Positions 47,051 to 55,724 of a stretch of 64,000 nt of DNA are shown in pieces. Below the pieces are notes generated by a model. The model did not search any database. It saw nothing but the letters and a program-made list of their open reading frames with translations, and was not told the DNA's origin. Location: positions 113,983-177,982 of the forward strand of contig CBDDAC010000015.1 of assembly GCA_965224765.1 (NCBI GenBank), given 5' to 3'. Source of the DNA: CAZDBA01 sp965224765. GTDB taxonomy: Bacteria > Planctomycetota > Planctomycetia > Pirellulales > Pirellulaceae. Position 1 is the stretch's first letter. Each line of letters starts with the position of its first letter. The position numbers were made by a program, and so were the translations under genes.

Positions 47051-47800
47051 TTAAGCTAACGAAGTTCCACTCAAATCGATTTGGTCAAAACTACGGATCG
47101 TCCGGAAGTTATGGTCTTGGGCCTGTGGTTTGTTGCCAGAACGCAAACTCAAAACCGCTTGCATTCCTGCCTGCGAAGCTGCTGTCAGTTCGTCGACGAC
47201 ATCGCTGACAAACAAAATCTCAGCTGGACTCATTGGGAATTCAGCGGCGATAGCCACGTAGCTCTCAGACTCTTTTTTGGGCCCTGTTGTCGTATCATAG
47301 TGACCGTTTAACAAACCCAGAAGATCACCCGCCACACTATGACCGAAGAAAAGCTTCTGTGCGGCGATACTTCCCGACGAGTAAATCCGCACGTCCAACC
47401 CGGCCTGCTCCCAACTTTTGATGGCCGGCGCAACGTCATCGAATAAATGGGAAACGAGCTGCCCCGAATGAAAACCGTCTTTCCAGATCAATCCTTGCAG
47501 CTGTTTCAATCCCGTTGCTTTAACATCGCCATCCATTAATTGGATAACCCCTTGAGCAACCTGCGCGCGTTGATCCTGATCGGATAAATCCGCTTCCAAC
47601 CAACCGCTCATTTCAGCATGACCAAGATCGGTCGCCAACATTGGCAAACAATCTTGCACAGCGATTGCGTTCCAATGGTTTTCGAGGAACGCGTTGAGAT
47701 TAGTTCGGACGAAGGGGAACATTTCGTCGTAGACAAAACTAATCGACGAAGTCGTCCCTTCGATATCCAACAAGATCCCACGAATTTGAGTCTCTGGCAT
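47051..47800 (-). CDS. mtnC: Enolase-phosphatase E1 (methionine salvage)
   Basis: A HAD-family bifunctional enzyme converting 2,3-diketo-5-methylthiopentyl-1-phosphate to the acireductone. About 249 residues. HAD motif I ILLDIEGTTSSISFVYDEMF, motif II IYSSGSIAAQKLFFGHS, and motif III/IV region GPKKESESYVAIAAEF with EILFVSDVVDELTAA. Start: the ATG at 47800 (MPETQIRGILLDIEG); an in-frame ATG at 47836 adds an unrelated stretch. Last gene of the mtnB-mtnD-mtnC set; an R1 copy lies in the 153-bp gap after mtnD. Confidence 0.94.
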   Translation of the reverse strand: MPETQIRGILLDIEGTTSSISFVYDEMFPFVRTNLNAFLENHWNAIAVQDCLPMLATDLGHAEMSGWLEADLSDQDQRAQVAQGVIQLMDGDVKATGLKQLQGLIWKDGFHSGQLVSHLFDDVAPAIKSWEQAGLDVRIYSSGSIAAQKLFFGHSVAGDLLGLLNGHYDTTTGPKKESESYVAIAAEFPMSPAEILFVSDVVDELTAASQAGMQAVLSLRSGNKPQAQDHNFRTIRSFDQIDLSGTSLA

Positions 47801-47875
47801 TTTCAATCTTTCAAAAAAAGACCCCGCATAAATCACGAGATCCGTTTTCGTTTAGGAATAGAAGCACTTTCCTTA

Positions 47876-47899
47876 GGTGGTTGAGGCTTCCGCCGAAAC
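47876..47899 (+). repeat. R1 dispersed repeat (variant)
   Basis: GGTGGTTGAGGCTTCCGCCG then AAAC. It lies inside the mtnD-mtnC gap, so it would be transcribed with the operon. Confidence 0.75.
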
Positions 47900-47953
47900 A
47901 ACGTTTAGCCGAACACTCTGAAAGCGATGATTAACGTATACCCAGCCCAGCAA

Positions 47954-48541
47954 CTAAAGCTTGACGACCGAATCCACACCCTCATCGCCATCGGCGGAGA
48001 GAAAACTGGGGCCCATGCAAAGTGGCGAGTAGTTCACGTGCTGCCCTTCTTCGATGTATTGAGGAGTCCAACCGCTAACGTCTTCAAAAAGCCGAATGCA
48101 GCGAATGGTGCGGGTGCCACATAAATTGAACCAATGTTTAGTTCCGTTGGGAACATTGACGAGGTCACCACTTTCGACCGTGATCGAAAACACAGGTCCG
48201 CCCTCTGGATGGATATGGAAAACGCCTTGGCCTTTGACGGTAAAGCGAACTTCGTCTTCGCTATGGGTATGTTCTTTGTCAAACTTGGCCAACATTGCGT
48301 CGAGTCCTGGAGTTTCAGGCGTCACGTTGATGACGTCCGCAGTCACAAACCCGCACTCAGTTTTGAGTCGTTCAATTTCGGGTTTGTAGGCATCAAGAAT
48401 TTCCTCATTGGTCGCATCGGGTCCAATTCGGCCCTCGACCTCCCATTTCTCATACCAGATTCCAAACGGCTTCAAAAAGTCACGCATTTCGGTGACATCA
48501 GTGATCTCGCGATCTTGATCAGGTACGTGGATACAAGCCAT
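47954..48541 (-). CDS. mtnD: Acireductone dioxygenase (methionine salvage)
   Basis: Oxidises acireductone to the 2-keto acid precursor of methionine, using Fe or Ni. 195 residues, cupin fold. The metal-binding motif HTHSEDEVRFTVKGQGVFHI has the H-X-H and E ligands; the fourth His is in NGTKHWFNLCG. The N-terminal FGIWYEKWEVEGRIG is typical. Gap of 90 bp to mtnB upstream; same strand. Confidence 0.95.
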   Translation of the reverse strand: MACIHVPDQDREITDVTEMRDFLKPFGIWYEKWEVEGRIGPDATNEEILDAYKPEIERLKTECGFVTADVINVTPETPGLDAMLAKFDKEHTHSEDEVRFTVKGQGVFHIHPEGGPVFSITVESGDLVNVPNGTKHWFNLCGTRTIRCIRLFEDVSGWTPQYIEEGQHVNYSPLCMGPSFLSADGDEGVDSVVKL

Positions 48542-48631
48542 GATTGCTCCAGAAATCTATCGAAAAAATTGGGGATTGTTCAGCGTTGATTCGACGGGCA
48601 TTTTAACTTTTGCTGCGGAAACTTGCAGGGC

Positions 48632-49315
48632 CTATTTCCCAGGCAATGTCATTTTTCGGGCAACGCACTCAAAAAGGAACTCGAAAACTTCGATATGCCG
48701 TCGAGCCGAGAAAACGTCCTTACCCCAGGTATAAAGCCCATGGTTTCGGATCAGAAACCCGTGTTCCATCGGTTTTCCTCGGTCTCTAAGTTTGGCTTTG
48801 ATCTGCTCAGCCAAACTGGGGATATCCTGGGTATTCTCAAAGATTGGAATCCAAATGCTTCGTTCATGGGTTCGAATTCCTTCCAACCCTTTAAGCATCT
48901 CATAGCCTTCGACCTCAAATCCCGAATCAGCAAAAAAGTAATCGGAAAGCAGCGTGCCCCAGATACTGTGGGTATGCAGGATACAGCCAACTTCGCCAGC
49001 ATCGGCCAACACGACATGCAGCATGGTTTCCGCCGACGATTTGGATTGCCCCGATACCTTTGGTTTCCCTTCGGGTCCCAATCGAACAAAATCCGTTCTC
49101 AGCAATTGGCCTTTGTCTTTTCCACTGGCAGTCACAACCAAATCCAACGGATCATTGTTCAAAACGACACTATAGTTACTACTGGTTCCGACGGACCAGC
49201 CACGTTGATGAAACAACTTTCCGCAATCTCGAAGTTGATCGATCTCCGCGTCGTAGCCCGCACAGGGATGGTCAATCGGAAGTTCGATAGAATCAGAAGG
49301 GAACAATTGGCTCAT
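48632..49315 (-). CDS. mtnB: Methylthioribulose-1-phosphate dehydratase (methionine salvage)
   Basis: Class II aldolase-type fold, 227 residues. Zinc ligands in GCILHTHSIWGTLLSD and in MEHGFLIRNHGLYTWGKDV. N-terminal GKLFHQRGWSVGTSSNYSV binds the sugar phosphate. Catalytic-region Glu in GYEMLKGLEGIRTHE. It performs the step before MtnC. First gene of the local set. mtnA, mtnK/mtnP and the final aminotransferase are not in the window, so the pathway is only partly clustered. Confidence 0.94.
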   Translation of the reverse strand: MSQLFPSDSIELPIDHPCAGYDAEIDQLRDCGKLFHQRGWSVGTSSNYSVVLNNDPLDLVVTASGKDKGQLLRTDFVRLGPEGKPKVSGQSKSSAETMLHVVLADAGEVGCILHTHSIWGTLLSDYFFADSGFEVEGYEMLKGLEGIRTHERSIWIPIFENTQDIPSLAEQIKAKLRDRGKPMEHGFLIRNHGLYTWGKDVFSARRHIEVFEFLFECVARKMTLPGK

Positions 49316-49635
49316 GGATCAATGCTAGTTGGGGATCGGAAATTCAATCCCACTATAACGTAAACAAAATCGACTCAAAAGCGTTAAAGGCCCGACGGCC
49401 CTAAACAACGTGTCCTCAGCAGGTTTGGCATCATTGAAATCGAACGACTCGGATTCTGCGAAATGGAAATCCGCCCACGGGATTGACTTCATACAGAATT
49501 CCAGCAAAAGCGGGGACTACGGGCCATTCGGCTGGCACAATTTCATATCGAGGTTACCTTGGTAAATCGAACGGGCGATTTACAATAGAGGCCCACTCAT
49601 TTGGTTTTCGACTGCCCGACTGGTGAAACGCTTTC
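49316..49635. promoter_or_regulatory. Divergent intergenic region between mtnB and the YdcF-like gene
   Basis: No repeat family or gene. Both promoters should lie here. No SAM riboswitch-like leader could be recognised in front of mtnB. Confidence 0.4.
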
Positions 49636-50559
49636 ATGCTCTTCGGAAAAAAGAAAAACTGGGACGACAAGTACGATGAGTACTACACCCAGCAAGACCC
49701 AGAATATGGACGACGGTCCAAGCCGCTGTTATGGATCCACTTCTCTGCGATTGCGACGCTCGCGGGCGTCTTTCTTGTCATCGTAGGTGCCAGCGCTGGT
49801 GGAACAATGGTGGAAAAAGTCGCCAAGGAACTGTGCACGCCCGTGGGGCTAATTTGGATTGGCCTGGCGCTACTCACTTACTTCGCGCTTGTCTACAAAG
49901 TAGGCAGGACGGCAATCACAGCTTTTTTGTTATGGTTGCTCCTGACAATTGGTGGAAATTGGTTCGTCGCCAACTACATGGCATCAAGTTTGGAACAGCC
50001 CTACAAAGCCACCAATCCCTTTGAAGAAGAGCCCTTTGATTGTCTGATCGTATTGGGTGGCGGAACTCAAATTTCGCCGTCGGGTACCCCTCAACTTGGC
50101 ACTGCAGGTGATCGAGTAATGACCATCGCCCGCATGTATCATCTTGGCAAAGTAAAAAAGATCATTTCCAGCGGCAGACAAAAATACAAATCCGACCCCA
50201 AAGACCTTCACCCTAACGAGGAAACAATTCGAATATTGAGTGACCTAAACATTCCTCAAAGCGATTTGATGATGCTTGGCGGCACGAACACTTCCGAAGA
50301 AATGAAGCAAGTCCGCAAGTGGCTGGACTCAGATCCTGAATTTGAAAAACTGCGAATCGGAATAGTAACGTCTGCCTGGCACCTACCGAGAGCCATGGCG
50401 CTGGCAGAGGAGAACAACATTAACGCCGTACCGGTGCCCTCGAACTTCGTCAGTGAAGTCTATTCACCCAATCCCAGCATCATTGTTCCTTCAGCCCGAA
50501 ATCTAAACACCACCGCCGAGATGCTGAGCGAACGACTGGGGAGAATAATCGGCCGATAA
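49636..50559 (+). CDS. YdcF/SanA-like DUF218 membrane protein
   Basis: 307 residues with three membrane segments near the N-terminus (about 31-50 IHFSAIATLAGVFLVIVGAS; about 70-92 VGLIWIGLALLTYFALVY; about 96-118 AITAFLLWLLLTIGGNWF). The C-terminal DUF218 domain includes FDCLIVLGGG, GDRVMTIARMYHLGKVKKII, GGTNTSEEM and VTSAWHLPRAMALAEENN. Members are linked to envelope or vancomycin-barrier functions in enterobacteria (SanA) and bind SAM in one case (YdcF); the substrate is not known here. Monocistronic. Confidence 0.85.
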   Translation: MLFGKKKNWDDKYDEYYTQQDPEYGRRSKPLLWIHFSAIATLAGVFLVIVGASAGGTMVEKVAKELCTPVGLIWIGLALLTYFALVYKVGRTAITAFLLWLLLTIGGNWFVANYMASSLEQPYKATNPFEEEPFDCLIVLGGGTQISPSGTPQLGTAGDRVMTIARMYHLGKVKKIISSGRQKYKSDPKDLHPNEETIRILSDLNIPQSDLMMLGGTNTSEEMKQVRKWLDSDPEFEKLRIGIVTSAWHLPRAMALAEENNINAVPVPSNFVSEVYSPNPSIIVPSARNLNTTAEMLSERLGRIIGR

Positions 50560-50659
50560 CTAAAAAAACACGCTCCAATTTTGGGATTCATTGCGGTCGA
50601 TTCATGGAACAGCCGACGGGAAAGCTCCTCATACGACTCACAGCAACATGGAAAATACT

Positions 50660-51913
50660 CTAAGCCGGCATGGGCTGTTCACCTGATCGAATCTTTTCCA
50701 ACCACGGATCCATGTCATCAAAAATTTTGCCAGGACTTCCTTCAAAAACCCGGCCAAGCAGAAGATCCGTCAGGTTCCCCATATGCTGCGGGTGGGCCTT
50801 GATGAAGTCGCCAAAGCTGAATTCCTTGGTGTAAAAAGCCTTTACCAGCTTTCGCAGCAATTCAACGCCATTTTCGTACTGCCCAGTCCATTTCCCAAGG
50901 ATTTTCCCTGACAGGTCATTGCGATTGAATCCATTGCAGATTGCTTCAGCGGCAAGTACACCAGATTTGAGTGCCAGATAAACACCCGATGAATAGATGG
51001 GATCAATAAAACCGCCCGCGTCGCCAACCAAAACCCAACCGTCGCCGGCCTGCTGGGTAGTGCGGTAAGAAAACTCTTTCGCGACATTGAACTTGCCGAC
51101 TTGAGTTGCGTCTTGTAACCGGCGTTTGATTCCAGGGCAGTTCGCGATCTCTTCGGTAAACGCTTTTTCTGGAGGTCCCTGTCGCTTTAGAACAAAATCG
51201 TTGTCGCCAACCAAGCCGACACTAACCGTTCCATCACCCAGAGGGATATACCAAAACCAAGCGTCCTTGGAATTGGTATGCAAAATACAGGTCACTTCCG
51301 GGTTGCCACCACCGGCTCGTTGAGCTCCTTCGAAGTACCCCCAGATCGCGGCCTTTTTTAGATCGTCGTAATACTCTTTAAGACCAAGTCGATTCGCAAT
51401 CATGGACGATTGCCCAGAGGCATCCACAATCACCTTGGCGACGAGCTCGGATTCTTTTCCGTTGTCAGCTTTAATTACTACTTTGTGTGGCGATTTTTTT
51501 CGAATCTCGATATCGAGCACTCGCGTTTCATCGCATGTCGTAACGCCCCGATTGAAAGCCGTCTCCCATAACAGATGGTCAAACTTATCTCGCTTTACGT
51601 GCCAGGTCTCACTGCAATCTCGGTCATCGTGTTTTCTAAAAATGAAAGGCATGGACTCTTTGTCCTTGCTGGTCACAAACTGCACACCATTCTTTTTTGT
51701 GAAGCCAACCCGCTCCATTTCGTGAAGGATCCCAAGTCGCTCAAAGATCCAATAGGTCTCAGGCATCAACGACTCGCCGACATGGAACCTGGGCATCTTG
51801 TCTCGCTCCAGGAGCAACGTTGATAAACCTTGTTCCGCGACAAGCGAGGCAGTCGCACAACCGCCTGGGCCGCCTCCAATTACAACACAGTCATAGCTTC
51901 GATTCGCAATCAT
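50660..51913 (-). CDS. FAD-dependent oxidoreductase (geranylgeranyl reductase/halogenase-like)
   Basis: 417 residues. The N-terminal Rossmann motif YDCVVIGGGPGGCATASLVA binds FAD; ERDKMPRFHVGESLMPETYW is characteristic of the flavin-dependent halogenase and geranylgeranyl reductase superfamily. The second FAD motif is GWVLVGDAGGFIDPIYSSGV. The halogenase WxWxIP motif is not present as such (AWFWYIPLGDG occupies the place), so a reductase or oxidase is more likely. Start: the ATG at 51913 with AAAGAG upstream. The in-frame codons further upstream lack homology. Substrate unknown. Confidence 0.85.
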   Translation of the reverse strand: MIANRSYDCVVIGGGPGGCATASLVAEQGLSTLLLERDKMPRFHVGESLMPETYWIFERLGILHEMERVGFTKKNGVQFVTSKDKESMPFIFRKHDDRDCSETWHVKRDKFDHLLWETAFNRGVTTCDETRVLDIEIRKKSPHKVVIKADNGKESELVAKVIVDASGQSSMIANRLGLKEYYDDLKKAAIWGYFEGAQRAGGGNPEVTCILHTNSKDAWFWYIPLGDGTVSVGLVGDNDFVLKRQGPPEKAFTEEIANCPGIKRRLQDATQVGKFNVAKEFSYRTTQQAGDGWVLVGDAGGFIDPIYSSGVYLALKSGVLAAEAICNGFNRNDLSGKILGKWTGQYENGVELLRKLVKAFYTKEFSFGDFIKAHPQHMGNLTDLLLGRVFEGSPGKIFDDMDPWLEKIRSGEQPMPA

Positions 51914-52477
51914 GATCAACTCTTTCGGCGCCAGGCGCGCAAACATCGGGGCAACCTCTTCAGTTTCGTCTTCAGCGATCCAATTCAAAAGAGCAAAACC
52001 CGCTGAACGATCAACTTCGACCAGAATTACACGCAAGTTATAGTGATTCGCTCAATCTGGCGTTTAAGGCACCAACATCCCGCTTCACCGGAGTCCTATC
52101 CCACCCTAAAGACCATCTGAATTCGCGACACCCAAATCATGGTCGTTTCAACTCAAAAGCCAGTTGCGTGGAAAGCAAACAACCTTGTCGTAAATTGTCT
52201 AACGATGGCGTTCCAGTCGTCAGTCACCAGCTTCACGCAGGCTTGGCGGAATACTCACGTGGGTTAGGACCGCAATTCCCCTCTCTCAATAAACCGTTCC
52301 CAAAAAGCCCAACCTACAGGACAGATGCCTGAATCAGCCGTTTAGGCCAAATTTCACCTAGAAATTGGTTACCTTTTTCGTGAAAATAGAGTAAACCGTT
52401 TCTAAAAATCGATCACGTCGAATCCGTTCACTTGGCACTGCCAAGACTCGAGCGATTCCTAATAGACCGACAACAAA
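51914..52477. promoter_or_regulatory. Divergent intergenic region with perfect 15-bp palindrome
   Basis: CTTGGCA-C-TGCCAAG at 52431-52445 lies 32 bp before the start of the PD40/M28 gene. It could be an operator or a leader stem. The rest has no recognisable gene or repeat family. Confidence 0.45.
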
Positions 52478-55400
52478 ATGAATAACCTTAGCACTCAAAT
52501 TTTCGTCATCGCCATGATGACTCTTAACGGAATCATTTCAGCTCAATCGGCCACCACCGACAACGAAGAGCCCAACAATGAATCAAAGTTCCTTAGCGGG
52601 GTTCGCCAGTTGACCCACGATGGGCCGCGAGCGGGCGAAGGGTATTATAACGCCGACGGCACTTTGATGGTTTTTCAAAGTGAGCGTCTCAAAGGCAATC
52701 CTTTTTATCAAATCTACTTGATGGATTTCGAAACTGGCGATGTCGAGACCATTTCTCCAGGTCAGGGAAAAACGACCTGCGCCTGGATCCACCCAGACAA
52801 CAACCAAGTCATGTTCGCCTCGACGCATCATGATCCCACTTCAAAACAACAACAACTTGATTTGATCAAGCTACGTGAAGAGGGTAACCAACCACGTTAC
52901 TCTTGGGATTACGATCACGAATATGAAATCTACAACTTCAATCGAACCACGAAAGAGTATAGGCGACTAACAAACACAAAAGGCTACGACGCGGAAGGGT
53001 CGTTCAGCCCAGACGGAACCATGATCGCGTTCGCCTCAAATCGCCGCGCCTATTCTCATCCCGATGAAATGAACGATGGGCAAAAGAAGCTTTTCGAGCA
53101 AGACAAAGCTTACATGATGGACATTTACCTCATGAACGCAGACGGCAGCAACGTAAAACGATTGACCGAATCTCTTGGCTACGATGGGGGTCCCTTCTTT
53201 TCGCCTGACGGAAGAAAAATCTGTTGGCGACGTTTTTCGGAACGCGGTGAAACAGCGGAGATCATGACCATGAATATCGACGGCAGCGATGAAAAACAGC
53301 TGACTCGAATGGGGATGATGTCCTGGGCTCCCTACTATCACCCCAGCGGCAAGTACTTGATCTTCAACACCAACAAACACGGATTCTCAAATTTCGAACT
53401 CTACTTGATTGATACCGAAGGCAAATCGACACCGCTACGCATCTCCAATGCGGACGGATTCGACGGTTTAGCGAGTTGGACTCCCGACGGAAAGAACTTG
53501 ACTTGGGCTTCCAATCGCCACGAACCTAAAGAACGCAAGAACGCGCACATTTACGTCGCACAATGGAATCACGAGAATGCATTAAAAGCACTTGGACTTT
53601 CTGAACCCCCTGAAGAATCTGAAGCAAAAGAAAAAGCCATCAAAAGCGCCAACGAGACATCGGCAGCATTTGAGCCGGTCGACTTGATGAAACATGTCGA
53701 CTACCTTTGCCATCCGACTCTTCAAGGACGAATGACAGGCTCCCCTGGCGAACGAAAAGCAACCGCCTACGCAGCTGCCTACATGGATTACCTTGGGCTC
53801 AAGCCCGCGGGTGACGATGGCACCTGGTACCAGGAATTCGAGTTCCCGGCTGGCGCCAAACTTGGGCCCAAAAACGCGTTCAGCATCGCAGGCAAGGACT
53901 TGCAATTGGACAAAGACTGGAGACCATTGACGTTTTCGCAAAATGGTGACACGGTCAACGCACAAATCGTCTTTGCAGGTTATGGAATTGTCGCGCCTGC
54001 AGACGAAGAAAAGGGAATTCAAGAATACGATTCCTATGTTCACCTGGATGTTGAGGACAAATGGGTAATCGCTTTTCGATACATGCCCGAAGACATCAGT
54101 GATGAGATGCGGCAACATCTACAGTTCCACAGCAGTCTCCGCAAAAAAGCGATGGATGCTCGCGACAAGGGCGCACGCGGACTCATTTTTGTCAGCGGCC
54201 CCAATTCGTTTGCCAAGGAACAGCTGATCCCATTGGCTCGAGAGTCGTCTCGAAACAGTTCGAGCGTCGGAGTTGTCAGTATCTCTGACGCCGTTGCAAG
54301 CGAGATTCTAAAAACCGTCAACAAAGACTTGAAAACTCTTCAAGACCGCTTGGATACGGGCGATCCCATGATGGGCTTTCCGCTGGATGATGTCCGAATG
54401 ACGAGCACCATCGAAGTCGAGAAGGTTACAGGTATAGGGAGAAACGTTGTCGGGCGCCTGCAAGTCGGCGACCAACCCAGCGAGCAAGCGATCCTTATCG
54501 GAGCTCACATCGATCACCTGGGCGTCGGACGCAGTAGCAGTTCATTAGCCCGCGAAGACGAAAAAACATTGATTCACTTTGGAGCGGATGACAATGCTTC
54601 CGGAGTTGCAGCAATGCTTGAAATCGCTGAATACCTTTCCAACCTTCGCAAGAAGGGAAAGCTCAACCTGAAACGCGATGTAATCTTTGCCGGCTGGAGT
54701 GGAGAAGAACTTGGACTCCATGGCTCTTCCCACTTCGTTGAGAAAATGAAGGAGCAGATCGCTGCGAGAAAAGCTGACCCAAGTGTGACGGAAAAAGAGA
54801 ACCCCCACGCTTCTTCCATTCCTCAGCCTGCTCTGGATCCTCAAGACCCTCATGCAGGCCTTTTCGGTCCCCAAACGATTTACCCACAAATCGCCGCCTG
54901 TCTCAACATGGACATGGTTGGACGTTATGAGGAACGCTTGGTCATTCAGGGAATGAGTTCATCCACCTACTGGAAGAAGGCCGTTGAGCGAAATGCCGCC
55001 GTCGGGTTGGAGTTAAAACTGAGCAACGACACTCAGCTTCCGACAGATGCGACTTCGTTTTTTCAAGCAGGAGTCCCCATTCTCTCAGCGTTCACTGGCT
55101 CGCATACCGACTATCACACTCCGCGAGATACTCCAGACAAACTGAATTATGATGACGCCGCGCGAATCGCCAAGCTAATGGGCCTGATCACGCGAGCACT
55201 GGCAACGGAGGATTCCATTCCCGACTTTATCGCCGCCCAAGCGGTTGCGGACACCCAGCCTCGCGCCAACTTGCGAGCATTCTTGGGCACCGTTCCTGAC
55301 TATGGTGACGATGTCGTTGGCGTAAAAATCAGTGGTGCAACCAAAGGGGCTCCCGCGGATCTCGCAGGACTTTTGGGGGGCGATGTTATCATCGAACTCG

Positions 55401-55534
55401 CCGGCAAGAAAATCGAGAATATCTACGACTACACCTACGCCATTGAAGCGCTCAAAATCGGCAAGGAAACGACCGTCAAGGTGAAACGTGGAGATGAAGA
55501 ATTGGAATTGAAGATCACTCCAGGTCGAAGATAG
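52478..55534 (+). CDS. Secreted PD40 beta-propeller/M28 metallopeptidase/PDZ protein
   Basis: 1018 residues with a signal peptide (IFVIAMMTLNGIISAQS). About 40-370: TolB-like PD40 propeller repeats (AEGSFSPDGTMIAFASNRRA; GGPFFSPDGRKICWRRFSER; ASWTPDGKNLTWASNRHEPK). About 410-900: M28 aminopeptidase with a PA-like insert. Zinc ligands: His in ILIGAHIDHLGVG, Asp in HFGADDNASGVAAMLEI, Glu pair in AGWSGEELGLHGSSHF, Asp in NMDMVGRYEE, His in GSHTDYHTPRDTPDKL. About 920-1018: a PDZ domain (GVKISGATKGAPADLAGLLG). A broad exported peptidase in which the propeller may present substrate. A palindrome precedes and a hairpin follows. Confidence 0.9.
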   Translation: MNNLSTQIFVIAMMTLNGIISAQSATTDNEEPNNESKFLSGVRQLTHDGPRAGEGYYNADGTLMVFQSERLKGNPFYQIYLMDFETGDVETISPGQGKTTCAWIHPDNNQVMFASTHHDPTSKQQQLDLIKLREEGNQPRYSWDYDHEYEIYNFNRTTKEYRRLTNTKGYDAEGSFSPDGTMIAFASNRRAYSHPDEMNDGQKKLFEQDKAYMMDIYLMNADGSNVKRLTESLGYDGGPFFSPDGRKICWRRFSERGETAEIMTMNIDGSDEKQLTRMGMMSWAPYYHPSGKYLIFNTNKHGFSNFELYLIDTEGKSTPLRISNADGFDGLASWTPDGKNLTWASNRHEPKERKNAHIYVAQWNHENALKALGLSEPPEESEAKEKAIKSANETSAAFEPVDLMKHVDYLCHPTLQGRMTGSPGERKATAYAAAYMDYLGLKPAGDDGTWYQEFEFPAGAKLGPKNAFSIAGKDLQLDKDWRPLTFSQNGDTVNAQIVFAGYGIVAPADEEKGIQEYDSYVHLDVEDKWVIAFRYMPEDISDEMRQHLQFHSSLRKKAMDARDKGARGLIFVSGPNSFAKEQLIPLARESSRNSSSVGVVSISDAVASEILKTVNKDLKTLQDRLDTGDPMMGFPLDDVRMTSTIEVEKVTGIGRNVVGRLQVGDQPSEQAILIGAHIDHLGVGRSSSSLAREDEKTLIHFGADDNASGVAAMLEIAEYLSNLRKKGKLNLKRDVIFAGWSGEELGLHGSSHFVEKMKEQIAARKADPSVTEKENPHASSIPQPALDPQDPHAGLFGPQTIYPQIAACLNMDMVGRYEERLVIQGMSSSTYWKKAVERNAAVGLELKLSNDTQLPTDATSFFQAGVPILSAFTGSHTDYHTPRDTPDKLNYDDAARIAKLMGLITRALATEDSIPDFIAAQAVADTQPRANLRAFLGTVPDYGDDVVGVKISGATKGAPADLAGLLGGDVIIELAGKKIENIYDYTYAIEALKIGKETTVKVKRGDEELELKITPGRR

Positions 55535-55548
55535 GCTTAACCAACAAA

Positions 55549-55584
55549 CACCTTGGGTTTTCCCCTTTTTGGTTTCCCAAGGTG
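55549..55584 (+). terminator. Stem-loop after the PD40/M28 gene
   Basis: CACCTTGGG (55549-55557) pairs with CCCAAGGTG (55576-55584), 9 bp perfect, 18-nt T/C-rich loop, starting 15 bp after the stop codon. A classical T-run after the stem is lacking. Confidence 0.55.
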
Positions 55585-55724
55585 AATTGTCAGGATTTTT
55601 TATCGTAACAAAGGGTCCGTTCAACTGAATAATTGATTTTTCGCGGCCGCATTTGGCCACATGCAGCCTAAATCCCGATTCACGTTTGTGCATCTAACCT
55701 GTTTTTAACTATCCAAGGTCAATC

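Noticed and set aside
49316..49635. SAM riboswitch controlling mtnB
   Set aside because: No conserved SAM-I or SAM-II core or terminator-like stem could be seen upstream of mtnB.
50660..51913. Flavin-dependent halogenase
   Set aside because: It shares the FAD motifs, but the WxWxIP halogenase motif and the catalytic Lys context are not recognisable.
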